Part shown: piece after piece, positions 1-8,193 of the stretch
How the letters are laid out: each line of letters opens with the position of its first letter
Numbering within the stretch: position 1 is the first letter of the stretch
NCBI GenBank assembly: GCA_016844425.1
Contig: JAERML010000029.1
Location: 1 to 14,700 of the forward strand
Origin: Bacteroidota bacterium
GTDB lineage: Bacteria > Bacteroidota > UBA10030 > UBA6906
DNA length: 14,700 nt
Reading direction: 5' to 3'
Notes under the pieces: generated by a model
Databases searched by the model: none
Told to the model about the DNA's origin: nothing
Seen by the model: only the letters and a program-made list of their open reading frames with translations
Made by a program: the position numbers and the translations under genes

Positions 1-152
1 GCATCGCCCTCGTTGCACCAGAATTCCCAACCGATATCACCCTGGATGTACTCTGCATTCAGCCCAACACGGTCAAGCACAAGCCTGGCAGCATCCATAA
101 CGTCCCTCCCGATGCCATCACCGGGCAACCATGCGATCTTATATTTGCTCAT
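1..152 (-). CDS. Isocitrate/isopropylmalate dehydrogenase family protein, N-terminal part (runs off the window)
   Basis: Only the first 50 codons are present; the gene continues past position 1. The N-terminus carries the LPGDGIG motif (about residues 9-15), the nucleotide-binding start of the NAD(P)-dependent decarboxylating dehydrogenases that act on isocitrate or 3-isopropylmalate. The following stretch with GDIGWEFWCNEGD resembles a bacterial/archaeal branch often annotated simply as isocitrate/isopropylmalate dehydrogenase, so the substrate cannot be fixed from this piece. The ATG at 150-152 is preceded by an AGAAAGG ribosome-binding site. A 116 bp gap without a recognisable gene separates it from the membrane protein upstream, so it may have its own promoter. 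Family assignment is firm; substrate is open. Confidence 0.88.
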   Translation of the reverse strand, partial: MSKYKIAWLPGDGIGRDVMDAARLVLDRVGLNAEYIQGDIGWEFWCNEGD

Positions 153-268
153 ACCTTTCTTCTTTCACAGTATGGTCAGCAAAAACAAACGCCAGCCACC
201 ACGACTCCTCCTTCAGTCTCGCGAATGCAAGCGTTTGACATGGAACGATGAAACACGCCGCGCGAAAG

Positions 269-844
269 CTACGCGTGTTTCTGCACAGGCGTCGAATGAT
301 GTTCGATCGAGTGGATGAACGCCTCGCCGGCCTCGATGCCGAGCGCAACACCCAATCCAATCAACAGACCATCGACGAAATTCTGCCGGTACACGGCGGC
401 AGGGAGCAGACTCCCCGCAGTCCACCAGGCCACCAGCAGTGTCAGCACGACGAACATGGCGCCGTAAATCAGTGCAACGACAACAAATTTGAACTGCCTG
501 AATGGCGCCAGCTTCCTCTCAAACAGAAATGCAACAAGGATAAGAGGTAGGTTTACACCGAACGACCAGGCACAGGCGTTGAGTATGGTAATCCACGCCG
601 TGGAAACTGCAAACTGGATCGCACTGACAACCACAGCGGCGGTGATTGTCTCCGAAAGTCCGCGGACATGGTAGAATGCAAAGATAAAAGCCCCGCTGAG
701 TCCGAACGACACATACGAAAAGCCGATTGAACTCATACTGAACACCTCACCACCATACATCATCAGCCCGATCACAATACTCGCCCCTGATCCCATCGCG
801 GTCAGCAGGATCAATTTGTAGAGCTGTGCAATATACTTTCTCAT
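269..844 (-). CDS. Six-helix integral membrane protein of unknown function
   Basis: I do not recognise a family. The 191-residue product is strongly hydrophobic, with about six predicted membrane segments near residues 10-30, 38-58, 66-88, 92-108, 118-141 and 156-172, and no cleavable signal peptide. The C-terminal tail is rich in Glu and His (IEAGEAFIHSIEHHS), which could bind a metal, but this is only suggestive. I chose the ATG at 842-844 because a GGAGG site lies about 5 bases upstream; an in-frame start 13 codons earlier has no such site. It lies 43 bp downstream of the two half-ferritin genes in the same direction, so it may belong to their operon. A link to iron handling is inference from that position alone. 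Confidence 0.75.
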   Translation of the reverse strand: MRKYIAQLYKLILLTAMGSGASIVIGLMMYGGEVFSMSSIGFSYVSFGLSGAFIFAFYHVRGLSETITAAVVVSAIQFAVSTAWITILNACAWSFGVNLPLILVAFLFERKLAPFRQFKFVVVALIYGAMFVVLTLLVAWWTAGSLLPAAVYRQNFVDGLLIGLGVALGIEAGEAFIHSIEHHSTPVQKHA

Positions 845-887
845 GACAACCTCCTTCGATGGTGTCTCTGGTGCAACCCCCACGCGA

Positions 888-1139
888 TCAATCAGCCATG
901 CCTGTTTCCAGGTCTCGCTGCAACAAGAGGTCTTCCAGTTCCTTGCGGAGAGTATCAGCGTGTCCCTGTTCCATCTCCGACAGACTCAATAGCATATACC
1001 GCGTGTGGACACTGCCTGCCAGATCAGCAGCGTGTTTGTAATAGTCGCGGGCCTCTTCCTCGTCGGCAATTGCGCGTTCAAGGATTTCTTCGAGCGAAAT
1101 TTCCGCCCAGTTGACGGTATCATCACGTTGGTGTGGCAT
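888..1139 (-). CDS. Half-ferritin / rubrerythrin-like two-helix protein (canonical ligands)
   Basis: The 83-residue protein has two predicted helices forming one half of a ferritin-like four-helix bundle. Helix 1 (about residues 16-40) carries EEEARDYY and helix 2 (about 46-72) carries ExxH (Glu57, His60), the pattern of rubrerythrin-type diiron sites. One chain gives half a bundle, so a working diiron site would need dimer formation, as known for the encapsulated ferritin family. Likely roles are iron storage or peroxide/oxygen protection in the cytoplasm. It begins 12 bp after the stop of a related half-ferritin gene, so the pair is almost certainly co-transcribed. No encapsulin gene is visible. 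The fold is well supported; the activity is inferred. Confidence 0.78.
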   Translation of the reverse strand: MPHQRDDTVNWAEISLEEILERAIADEEEARDYYKHAADLAGSVHTRYMLLSLSEMEQGHADTLRKELEDLLLQRDLETGMAD

Positions 1140-1151
1140 TGGGGTCCCCCG

Positions 1152-1400
1152 TCATGCAAAATTATCATTAATCCCGTCGGTCATCTCGAACTTGACCGAG
1201 AGGATCTGCCTTTTTTCCTGGAGGATCTTCAGCGCACGCTCCCGCTCCTTTACCAGGTCTTCCAGGAGTACACGGACGTCCGGGTAATCGCAGTTCTCAG
1301 CAAAGGCTTTGTACTCTTTGATTGCCTCACGCTCCCTGTGTTCTGCCACTTCAAGTGCATTGCAGAGACCTTTGCAGGAGTGAACGCAGAGTGGTTTCAT
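1152..1400 (-). CDS. Half-ferritin-like two-helix protein with altered metal ligand
   Basis: An 82-residue relative of the next gene downstream. Helix 1 (about residues 14-37) has EHREREAIKEYKAFAE, matching the E..EE.A..Y pattern of rubrerythrin-type proteins. Helix 2 (about 41-66) has KERERAL where the family normally has ExxH, so the position of the ligand His is occupied by Arg55. The N-terminus contains three Cys (residues 5, 9 and 13), unusual for the family. A GGAGGT site 7 bases upstream supports the ATG at 1398-1400. A TACAAT sequence on the minus strand (1417-1422) could be a -10 box, but no convincing -35 box accompanies it. The protein may pair with the downstream half-ferritin or may no longer bind a diiron centre. 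Confidence 0.72.
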   Translation of the reverse strand: MKPLCVHSCKGLCNALEVAEHREREAIKEYKAFAENCDYPDVRVLLEDLVKERERALKILQEKRQILSVKFEMTDGINDNFA

Positions 1401-1491
1401 GATGGTACCTCCAATAATTGTAGGTCGATTTTCAAATCACCGGGAGAGGGAAACGTCAACCCGCAATTCAGAAACGTCCCCACGGTACTAT

Positions 1492-2046
1492 TTACGCCTC
1501 TACCTCCGCCAGCGACGCAAGCTCCATTCCGCGGCGGAGCGCCTGTTCGTTCAGCGGAAGGAGATGGTGATACCGTTCCGGCAGTACTTTCTTCAACGCT
1601 TCCATGATCGCCTCCACTTCTACCACCTTCGTCCGTTCGAGAAACGCACCGAGCACAATCATGTTCATCGTCTTCGAGTTCTTCAGCTTGATGGCCTCTT
1701 CGCTCGCCGGGACCGGAACAACCTGAATGTCTGTCCGGCTTGGCGGGGAGATGATATTCGTTGAGTCGTAGAGAAGCAACCCTCCCGGTTTCACCGATTT
1801 CTCGAATTTGTCCATAGAGGGCTGGTTGAGAGCCACGACCGTATCAAACCTGGTCACGATCGGCGAGCTGATTTTGCTGTCAGAGACGATGACAATGCAG
1901 TTGGCTGTCCCTCCCCGCATCTCGGGTCCGTACGACGGCATCCAGCTGATTTCCTTTTGCTCGACCATCCCGGCATAGGCCAGTGTCATTCCCATGGAGA
2001 GGACACCCTGTCCGCCAAAGCCTGCAATCAAGAGTTCATGTGTCAT
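1492..2046 (-). CDS. 2-oxoacid:ferredoxin oxidoreductase, gamma subunit
   Basis: This is the gamma subunit of a thiamine-diphosphate 2-oxoacid:ferredoxin oxidoreductase, 184 residues, the usual size. The N-terminus has the family signature GFGGQGV (residues 9-15), followed by MPSYGPEMRGG, also typical. The subunit takes part in CoA binding and assembly of the cytoplasmic complex that turns a 2-oxoacid plus CoA into acyl-CoA, CO2 and reduced ferredoxin. It is the last of four subunit genes (ferredoxin-like, alpha, beta, gamma) and begins 49 bp after the beta stop, with an AAGGAAAG site. A 91 bp gap then separates it from the half-ferritin pair. The same subunit type serves pyruvate, 2-oxoglutarate and branched-chain enzymes, so substrate comes from context. 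Confidence 0.9.
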   Translation of the reverse strand: MTHELLIAGFGGQGVLSMGMTLAYAGMVEQKEISWMPSYGPEMRGGTANCIVIVSDSKISSPIVTRFDTVVALNQPSMDKFEKSVKPGGLLLYDSTNIISPPSRTDIQVVPVPASEEAIKLKNSKTMNMIVLGAFLERTKVVEVEAIMEALKKVLPERYHHLLPLNEQALRRGMELASLAEVEA

Positions 2047-2095
2047 GTCTTTCCTTTGCCTGTTTTGCTCTGTTCATTCTGCATTGCACATCGTC

Positions 2096-2869
2096 CTACT
2101 TCGGCACCTTCAAATCTCCTGGCGGGTACATTGGGAACATATTCTCTTCCATCCATTTGTTGGCCTGCAACGGCGTCATCTTCCATCCCGAGGGACAATT
2201 GGAGACGACTTCAATGAAGCATGTCCCCTTGTTCTGTTTCTGGTACTGGAAGGACTTTGTGATCGCCTTCTTCAACTGGCGGACGGCGTTTGGGGTATGG
2301 ACCGAATGCCTGCTGACATAGTACGTCCCCGGAAGCATCGCAACGAGGTCGGCCATCTTTAATGGGAACCCGGCCGTCTCCACGGTACGGCCGATCGGGG
2401 ACGTTGTTGTTTTCATCCCGAGGAGCGTGGTCGGGGCCATCTGGCCGCCGGTCATCCCATAGATAGCGTTGTTAACGAACACAACGAGTATATTTTCACC
2501 CCGGTTTGCAGTATGAATGGTTTCCGCCGTCCCAATTGCGGCAAGGTCCCCATCCCCCTGATACGAGAACACATATCGATCAGGAAGGATGCGCTTGATG
2601 GCCGTCGCCACTGCAGATGCACGGCCATGCGCGGCTCCCTGCATGTCGATGTCCATGTAATGATAAGCGAAGACTGAGCATCCAACAGGTGCTACGCCAA
2701 CAGTTTGGTCTTGGATGCCCAGTTCCGCGATCACTTCCATCAGGACGCGATGGACAACACCATGTCCGCAGCCGGGACAGTAATGGAACTTTGTATCGGT
2801 CAGCGTGTCCGGCTTTTCATACACACAGTCGAGTGCTTCGATCTCGGGGTTCATGACTTCATGGTCCAT
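2096..2869 (-). CDS. 2-oxoacid:ferredoxin oxidoreductase, beta subunit (thiamine diphosphate binding)
   Basis: This 257-residue protein is the catalytic beta subunit that binds thiamine diphosphate. It shows YCPGCGHG (residues 30-37), the diphosphate/Mg motif beginning GDGD (105-108) with the closing NN at 133-134, and NAIYGMTGGQ, typical of this group. The ATG at 2867-2869 lies one base after the alpha stop codon, with GGAGGTG inside the end of alpha as ribosome-binding site, so the two are translationally coupled. An open frame extends upstream of this ATG but lies within alpha and is not part of the protein. Together with the other three subunits it forms a complete heterotetramer-type enzyme. 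The substrate is discussed under the alpha subunit. Confidence 0.93.
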   Translation of the reverse strand: MDHEVMNPEIEALDCVYEKPDTLTDTKFHYCPGCGHGVVHRVLMEVIAELGIQDQTVGVAPVGCSVFAYHYMDIDMQGAAHGRASAVATAIKRILPDRYVFSYQGDGDLAAIGTAETIHTANRGENILVVFVNNAIYGMTGGQMAPTTLLGMKTTTSPIGRTVETAGFPLKMADLVAMLPGTYYVSRHSVHTPNAVRQLKKAITKSFQYQKQNKGTCFIEVVSNCPSGWKMTPLQANKWMEENMFPMYPPGDLKVPK

Positions 2870-2870
2870 C

Positions 2871-3962
2871 TTAGTACACCTCCGCATGATGTTTGACGTC
2901 GTTGCGGACAAGCTTCTCCAATGCCAGCACCACTTCTTCAGGTGAAGGAATAATCCCACCCATCCGTCCATAGAACTCCACCGGTACTTTCCCCTCCACC
3001 GCGAGGCGGACATCTTCCACCATCTGACCGGCATTCATTTCCACGACAAGCATGCCGTGGATCTGCTCCGTTGCCAGATCGCGGAGCGGTGCATGCGGAA
3101 ACGGATACAACGTCTGTGGTCTGAGGAGGCCTACACGAATGCCCTCTGCGCGCGCCAATTCCACGGCCCGGTGAGCAATGCGTGCAACCAGTCCGTACGC
3201 AACAATAAGAAACTCCGCATCGTCTGTGTGCACACGTTCGTACCGGACTTCATTCTCGCATATCTTCCTATACTTATCCTGCAAGTGAATGTTGATTTGT
3301 TCCATCTTTTCAGGCTGGATGTGGAGCGAGGTAATGATGTTGCGCTCACGGGACTTTGGCTTCCCTACCGTTGCCCAGGGCTTCGGAACCATGTGCTCTG
3401 CCGGGTTGTACTCACGGAACTCCACCTTCTCCATCATCTGTCCGAGGGCTCCGTCCGCAAGTATCAATACCGGGTTTCGGTACTTGTCCGCAAGATCGAA
3501 TCCGTCAAAGACAAAATCCGCCATCTCCTGAACGCTCGCCGGCGCGAGAACAATCAGACGATAGTCGCCATGGCCCCCTCCTTTGGTGGACTGGAAGTAA
3601 TCCCCCTGCGATGGCTGGATGGTACCCAGCCCGGGTCCGCCGCGGTTCACGTTCACCACAAGACAGGGAAGCTCAGCACACGCGATATACGAAAGCCCCT
3701 CCTGCATCAGGCTGATGCCGGGACTTGAGGAGGAGGTCATAGCCCGCGCACCGGCACCCGCAGCGCCATACACCATATTGATGGATGCCACTTCACTCTC
3801 TGCCTGCAATACGATCATCCCCCGCTGGCGCCCTTCGTCGGCAAGGTACTCCAGGATTTCCGATTGCGGTGTGATGGGATAGCCGAAGTACGCCTGACAA
3901 CCGGAGCGGATCACGGCTTCGGCAAGGGCTTCGTTCCCCTTCATGAGTCGAATGTCGCTCAC
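2871..3962 (-). CDS. 2-oxoacid:ferredoxin oxidoreductase, alpha subunit (VorB-like)
   Basis: Alpha subunit of the 2-oxoacid:ferredoxin oxidoreductase, 363 residues from the start used here. It has LMKGNEALAEA near the N-terminus, YPITPQSE (about 28-35) and GGPGLGTIQPSQGDY, which resemble the VorB proteins annotated as 3-methyl-2-oxobutanoate dehydrogenase subunits. Such enzymes often accept a range of 2-oxoacids, so 2-oxobutyrate from the upstream lyase is a possible substrate. I prefer the GTG at 3960-3962, which has an AAAGGA site 8 bases upstream and gives the usual length; ATG codons at 3987-3989 and 4047-4049 are in frame but lack a well-placed site, and the latter would overlap the ferredoxin subunit gene by 23 bases. 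Confidence 0.9.
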   Translation of the reverse strand: MSDIRLMKGNEALAEAVIRSGCQAYFGYPITPQSEILEYLADEGRQRGMIVLQAESEVASINMVYGAAGAGARAMTSSSSPGISLMQEGLSYIACAELPCLVVNVNRGGPGLGTIQPSQGDYFQSTKGGGHGDYRLIVLAPASVQEMADFVFDGFDLADKYRNPVLILADGALGQMMEKVEFREYNPAEHMVPKPWATVGKPKSRERNIITSLHIQPEKMEQINIHLQDKYRKICENEVRYERVHTDDAEFLIVAYGLVARIAHRAVELARAEGIRVGLLRPQTLYPFPHAPLRDLATEQIHGMLVVEMNAGQMVEDVRLAVEGKVPVEFYGRMGGIIPSPEEVVLALEKLVRNDVKHHAEVY

Positions 3963-4026
3963 TGATGTTGTCCTTTCCTTGATGAGCATTGTCGATTCTA
4001 CTTTGTGACCGTGACCTCCTGCCGGG

Positions 4027-4329
4027 TTACGATACCCTGTTACCGCCATCGTTGATAGTGACAGTGATGTTCTCTGTCACGTTACTGATAGTTGCCACCT
4101 GCACTTTTTGTTTCTTCTTGCCTTCCCGATACACGGTGATCACGGCATCAGGACAGACCAGTGCGCAGTTGGTGCACCCGGTGCAATTGTCCTCGATCAA
4201 GACCGCATAGTGATATCCCTGGGCGTTGATCTTAGGAGAGAGTTGCAGACTCTCCTGCGGACACGCTTCGATGCACAACTCGCATCCTTTACAGGTTTCA
4301 ATACTGAATTCGACGGTGCCTCGTGCCAT
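4027..4329 (-). CDS. 2-oxoacid:ferredoxin oxidoreductase, delta (ferredoxin-like 2x[4Fe-4S]) subunit
   Basis: A 100-residue dicluster ferredoxin. Two CxxCxxCxxxC(P) motifs are seen: Cys13, 16, 19, 23 and Cys49, 52, 55, 59, each expected to hold a [4Fe-4S] cluster. The C-terminal 35 residues beyond the second cluster ([11 protein letters not shown] onward) are a polar tail without further Cys. In the complex it passes electrons from the thiamine-diphosphate site to soluble ferredoxin. It comes first among the four subunit genes, 12 bp after the CoA transferase stop, which ties the transferase to the oxidoreductase. The order delta-alpha-beta-gamma is common for VOR/KOR-type enzymes in bacteria. 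Confidence 0.92.
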   Translation of the reverse strand: MARGTVEFSIETCKGCELCIEACPQESLQLSPKINAQGYHYAVLIEDNCTGCTNCALVCPDAVITVYREGKKKQKVQVATISNVTENITVTINDGGNRVS

Positions 4330-4341
4330 CGTTTCGTCTCC

Positions 4342-5676
4342 TTACAGATAGTGAAGCTCTTTTGCGAACTCTTCCAGCTCGGTCCTGAACTGGGGGTGGG
4401 CAATGTTGATCAACAGCTCGGTCCGTTCCCTCACTGTCTTGCCGTGCAGGTTTACCACGCCGTATTCCGTGGCAACGTAGTGAACGTCGCCGCGTGTGGT
4501 GGTGACGCCGGCTCCCTCGCGCAGGTGTGTGGTAATGCGCGAGATGCTCCCATCCTTGGCCGTCGAAGGCAGCGCGATGATTGGCTTCCCCCCGTCCGAC
4601 CGCGCCGCACCACGGATGAAATCCAGCTGTCCTCCAAATCCGCTGTAGAAGCGGTGCCCCATCGAATCCGCGCAGACCTGCCCCGTAAGGTCGATTTCGA
4701 TGGCGGAGTTGATGGCCACCATCTTCCGGTTGCGAGCGATCGTGAAAGGATCGTTGGTAAACTGCGTGGGGCGGAATTCCATCAACGGGTTGTTATCGAC
4801 AAAATTGAATAGTGTGTGCGAGCCAAGGACAAACGAGGTGACGATTTTCCCCGGCAGGAGAGTCTTCTGCTGGTTCGTAATCACTCCTGCCTCCACCAGC
4901 GGGATGATGCCATCGGACACCATCTCCGAATGAATACCCAGATGTTTCCGGTCGCCCAGGAACTTCACCACTGCATCAGGGATTCTGCCAATGCCCAACT
5001 GCAGCGTGGAGCCATCTTCCACGAGGCTCGCCACGTGCGCGCCGATCCGCCGATAGATCTCCAGTTCGTCGGCCGTTTCATCCCCCTCTAGTTGCGGCAA
5101 TTCGCGGAGGGGCGTGTTGACTTCGACGCAGTAGTCGATCTTGTTGAGATGAATGAAGCTGTCACCCAGCGATCGGGGCATGTTGGGGTTGATCTGTGCG
5201 ATGACGATCTTTGCCACTTCGGTGGCGGCCTTGGTACAGTCGACGCCCACCCCGAAGCTGCAATACCCGTGCTCATCAGGCGGTGACACCTGAATGAGCG
5301 CGACGTCAATGGGATAATGCTTCCCGTACAGCAGCGAGGGAATTTCAGAAAGGAAGATAGGCGTGAAGTCCGCCCTTCCGTCACCAACAGCCTGCCGGAC
5401 ATTCTTGCCAATGAAGAAAGCATTGTGCCGGAAGTGGCCTTTCATTTCTGGACGAACGTATTCAGCCTCTCCTACCCCGAGGAGATGGCACACCTCAACA
5501 TCATACAGTTCTTCATATCGTGCGACCATCGCATCCACCAATATCTCGGGAACGGCACACCCGGGGTGGATATACACCCTATCACCGGACCGGATGACCG
5601 ACACAGCTTCTGCCGCGCCGACAAACTTACGCTCATACTTACTCTTGACTGCGTCTGAAATTGTACTGTAGTGCAT
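4342..5676 (-). CDS. Acetyl-CoA hydrolase / 4-hydroxybutyrate CoA-transferase family protein
   Basis: A 444-residue class I CoA transferase-type enzyme of the acetyl-CoA hydrolase/4-hydroxybutyrate CoA-transferase family, which moves CoA between a short acyl group and acetate or another acid through a glutamyl-CoA intermediate. The likely catalytic residue is Glu251 in GIHSEMVSDG, preceded by LQLGIGRIPDA; the CoA-binding GFGGQLDFIRGA and RITTHLREGAGV are also present. Length matches the family. It sits 18 bp downstream of the methionine gamma-lyase-like gene and 12 bp upstream of the oxidoreductase ferredoxin subunit. Placed there, it could convert the acyl-CoA made by the oxidoreductase (for example propionyl-CoA) into free acid while saving the thioester; that role is inferred. 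Confidence 0.9.
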   Translation of the reverse strand: MHYSTISDAVKSKYERKFVGAAEAVSVIRSGDRVYIHPGCAVPEILVDAMVARYEELYDVEVCHLLGVGEAEYVRPEMKGHFRHNAFFIGKNVRQAVGDGRADFTPIFLSEIPSLLYGKHYPIDVALIQVSPPDEHGYCSFGVGVDCTKAATEVAKIVIAQINPNMPRSLGDSFIHLNKIDYCVEVNTPLRELPQLEGDETADELEIYRRIGAHVASLVEDGSTLQLGIGRIPDAVVKFLGDRKHLGIHSEMVSDGIIPLVEAGVITNQQKTLLPGKIVTSFVLGSHTLFNFVDNNPLMEFRPTQFTNDPFTIARNRKMVAINSAIEIDLTGQVCADSMGHRFYSGFGGQLDFIRGAARSDGGKPIIALPSTAKDGSISRITTHLREGAGVTTTRGDVHYVATEYGVVNLHGKTVRERTELLINIAHPQFRTELEEFAKELHYL

Positions 5677-5694
5677 GCCTGTTCCTTCGTCAGA

Positions 5695-7026
5695 TTATAA
5701 CCGTGTGCGATCGATCGACCGGCGGAGATCCGTGATGATATCCTCCGGCTTTTCCAGACCAATCGCGAGCCGAATGCCACCGGGGTCGAGCCCCTTGGCG
5801 ACCTGCTCGTCCGGCGGGATGGCAGAATGCGTCATCGATCCCGGATGCTCGATCAATGTCCGGATGTTCCCGAGGCTCACTGCAAGCGTGATGCAATATG
5901 CGTTCGTAGCGATATCATTGATGAACCGCTCCGCACGCGTAAGAGCATCGTGCGCTGTTGATCCCTTCATGGTAAAATAGATCATGGCACCGGGAGCAAA
6001 GTTGCCATCATAGTCCACCATTTGGCGCCGGGCCAGTTCCGCCTGGTTGAACGTGGGGAGGCCGGGATAGTGAACGCATTCGATCTCAGGTCGCGTCGTA
6101 AGAAACTCTGCCACCTTCATCGCAGTCCCCTGCATTTGCCGCATCCGGACACCGAGCGAAGGAAGCCCCTGCACCAGCACAGGCCACGCGCTCTTTGCGG
6201 AGAGAACGCCACCGAAGTCCTTCCGGTACAACATCAACATGTCATAACTCCACTTCGGGCCGATCACAACGCCTCCGATGTCAGTACCGAACCCACCGAT
6301 TGCTTTCGTCAGTGAATGAACGACAAAGTCAATTCCAAGTGTGATGGGCCGCTGGCAGAACGGCGTCGCAAACGTACTGTCAACAACAGTGTACAGCTTT
6401 TCTTCATGGGACCGGCGGACGTTCGCCTCGGCAGCAATCTGTGCGATCGCTTTGAGGTCAACAAGTCTCAACGTGGGATTGACCGGCGACTCCATGTACA
6501 GAACCCGCGTGTGTTTCGTGATCTTCCTCTTCACTTCCGCCGGGTTGCTGAAGTCTGCAAATTGAACGCCGATCTTCAGCCGGGGGTACCAGTTGGTCAA
6601 CAAGGAATAGGTACATCCGTAGAGCGTCCGGTGCGCCAGCACCTCACTTCCTGAACCGGTCAACATTCCCAGGACACCCGAGATGGCTGCCATGCCGCTG
6701 GCAAATGAGACGGCAATCTCTCCATGTTCGGCGTAGGCCAGGTTTTCTTCCAGCATGTCCTTGTTTGGCTCGCCAAGCCGGTCATAGATGTAAATCGGCG
6801 CCTTACTCTTGACGGTCACTTCGTCACTCGAGTGTGCGAACTCGGTGAACCCCTGAGCGCCCCGCTGGGCGCTGTCGAGACGGAACGTGGCGGAAGAGGT
6901 TATCGGAGGAAGGAGATGGTGACTGTAGTCCCACCGCGGATCCTGTGACTGGCCATAGATGAGATGTGTCTCCGTTGAGTAGGTTGCATCCTCAATAACC
7001 TGCTGATTTTTTTCGTGCTCGCTCAT
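5695..7026 (-). CDS. Methionine gamma-lyase-like PLP enzyme (Cys/Met metabolism family)
   Basis: A 443-residue fold-type I PLP enzyme of the Cys/Met metabolism family. The PLP lysine is Lys241 in SLTKAIGGFGTD; Asp216 (VDSTFATPF) should contact the PLP ring nitrogen. YDRLGEPN (81-88) replaces the usual YxRxxNPT. The active-site tyrosine lies in LYGCTYS (Tyr136), and the Cys138 beside it matches the Cys that marks methionine gamma-lyases, where cystathionine enzymes usually have Gly. Reaction: methionine to methanethiol, ammonia and 2-oxobutyrate. It has about 40 extra N-terminal residues and a small insert near 60-75. The ATG at 7024-7026 has an AAAGGT site; 44 further in-frame codons upstream overlap the nitroreductase gene. 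Context with a 2-oxoacid oxidoreductase favours a lyase, though cystathionine gamma-synthase/lyase remains possible. Confidence 0.82.
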   Translation of the reverse strand: MSEHEKNQQVIEDATYSTETHLIYGQSQDPRWDYSHHLLPPITSSATFRLDSAQRGAQGFTEFAHSSDEVTVKSKAPIYIYDRLGEPNKDMLEENLAYAEHGEIAVSFASGMAAISGVLGMLTGSGSEVLAHRTLYGCTYSLLTNWYPRLKIGVQFADFSNPAEVKRKITKHTRVLYMESPVNPTLRLVDLKAIAQIAAEANVRRSHEEKLYTVVDSTFATPFCQRPITLGIDFVVHSLTKAIGGFGTDIGGVVIGPKWSYDMLMLYRKDFGGVLSAKSAWPVLVQGLPSLGVRMRQMQGTAMKVAEFLTTRPEIECVHYPGLPTFNQAELARRQMVDYDGNFAPGAMIYFTMKGSTAHDALTRAERFINDIATNAYCITLAVSLGNIRTLIEHPGSMTHSAIPPDEQVAKGLDPGGIRLAIGLEKPEDIITDLRRSIDRTRL

Positions 7027-7046
7027 GGTGATACCTTTATCGATGG

Positions 7047-8180
7047 TCAGTGAATGTCGATGTCGTGTGTTGCGATCAGCACATCCTCTAGTGGACGTCG
7101 TGGCGTTGGAGGCACTTCTTTCAGACAGTATCCTATCCGCACTATCAATTGGGGCCACGAAGCAATATCAAGGAGGCCGCGCAACTCTGCCCGGAGCGCT
7201 GGCACCTCAATCGGCATGTTGAAAAAACTGAAGTTCAGACCTTCACGCGTCACCGTGAGAAGCAAACGTTCCAGCATCTCGCCGATTTCCAACCATTGAG
7301 GTACGGTGTCTTCGCCATGGAGAACGACCAGCAGGGGTGCTTCCCGGCAAAGCGCCTGGTCGCGGTTTCCTGTTTTTCTACCCATATCGAACATCCGTGT
7401 CGCCAGAGGTCCGATCGCAGATGCAACGTTTCCGAGCCCGATCGATGCGCCGGGAATGCCGTCTCCCTTCTTCGTAAAGTTCGGCCTCACCCATTCTGCC
7501 AGTTCCTTGCGGAACTGCACATCCCCCTGCTGAACGCGATGGGCTTCCGCCACAAGATCCGCCACGTGTTGATTCAGCAACGGATCGGTCGACAGCCACG
7601 CAGACACAGAACTTCCGTCAACTGCCGAGCGGAGCGCGGAGACGACCCGATTGGGAATCCGCGCATAGAGAAACGGGTTCCTGTTCGTGCGCCGTTTGAG
7701 AATGGCCGGGAAGAGCGATTCCTTCTCTGCGGGAACCACAGAACCGGTTCCTTGACGGGAGAGGAGGACACGCGCCACCGGCAACTCGCTGTCGTTGCTG
7801 TGATTGTAGTCCACACGGCACACAAATCCGAAGTGCTGCGCCGCAACCCGGAGATTCATCACTGCAGCACCGATGCTCATTTGCAGTTCCCTGTTGTCCG
7901 GATCGGCAACGGGAAGGCGGCGCGTATAGTCGGCGAACACAGCAATGCCCTCCTCGGTCACCGCGAATTTCCAGGGCTGTGTGTTATGCCCCGATGGCGC
8001 AAGGACAGCATAGCGGACGAGGAAAGTCAATTGCTCCACACGTGATCCCATGTTCGGGAAATCCTCCTCGTAGAGCTCATAAGGAGTCCGGAACGGGTCG
8101 AAAGTCGGCATGTCCATTTCCATTTGCAGCGCGGGGTTTTCCTCGATGTCCAATTCCATGTTGTAGAGTGACGTTTTCAT
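7047..8180 (-). CDS. Acg-family nitroreductase-like flavoprotein
   Basis: A 377-residue member of the nitroreductase superfamily, closest in layout to the Acg family: a fused double-length fold where the N-terminal half keeps the FMN-binding signature APSGHNTQPWKF (residues 61-72) and the C-terminal half ends in a second nitroreductase-like segment. Acg-type proteins are linked to dormancy and may bind or sequester FMN rather than reduce nitro compounds. The ATG at 8178-8180 was chosen because it lies 13 bp after the ferredoxin stop; the same frame stays open to 8381 but that part overlaps the ferredoxin gene. It ends 20 bp before the methionine gamma-lyase-like gene. Coupling with the adjacent ferredoxin suggests an electron-transfer role, not proven. 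Confidence 0.82.
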   Translation of the reverse strand: MKTSLYNMELDIEENPALQMEMDMPTFDPFRTPYELYEEDFPNMGSRVEQLTFLVRYAVLAPSGHNTQPWKFAVTEEGIAVFADYTRRLPVADPDNRELQMSIGAAVMNLRVAAQHFGFVCRVDYNHSNDSELPVARVLLSRQGTGSVVPAEKESLFPAILKRRTNRNPFLYARIPNRVVSALRSAVDGSSVSAWLSTDPLLNQHVADLVAEAHRVQQGDVQFRKELAEWVRPNFTKKGDGIPGASIGLGNVASAIGPLATRMFDMGRKTGNRDQALCREAPLLVVLHGEDTVPQWLEIGEMLERLLLTVTREGLNFSFFNMPIEVPALRAELRGLLDIASWPQLIVRIGYCLKEVPPTPRRPLEDVLIATHDIDIH

Positions 8181-8193
8181 TCGATCTCCACTG

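Noticed and set aside
888..1400. Encapsulin-ferritin nanocompartment
   Set aside because: No encapsulin shell gene lies next to the half-ferritins and I see no clear cargo-targeting tail.
4108..4812. Plus-strand open frame of 234 codons opposite the CoA transferase and the ferredoxin subunit
   Set aside because: It runs antisense across two well-supported genes and shows no family likeness.
7149..8045. Long plus-strand open frame (298 codons) opposite the nitroreductase gene
   Set aside because: The minus strand encodes a clear flavoprotein with the APSGHNTQPWKF motif; the plus-strand translation has no recognisable motif and is rich in Arg/His, as typical antisense shadows are.
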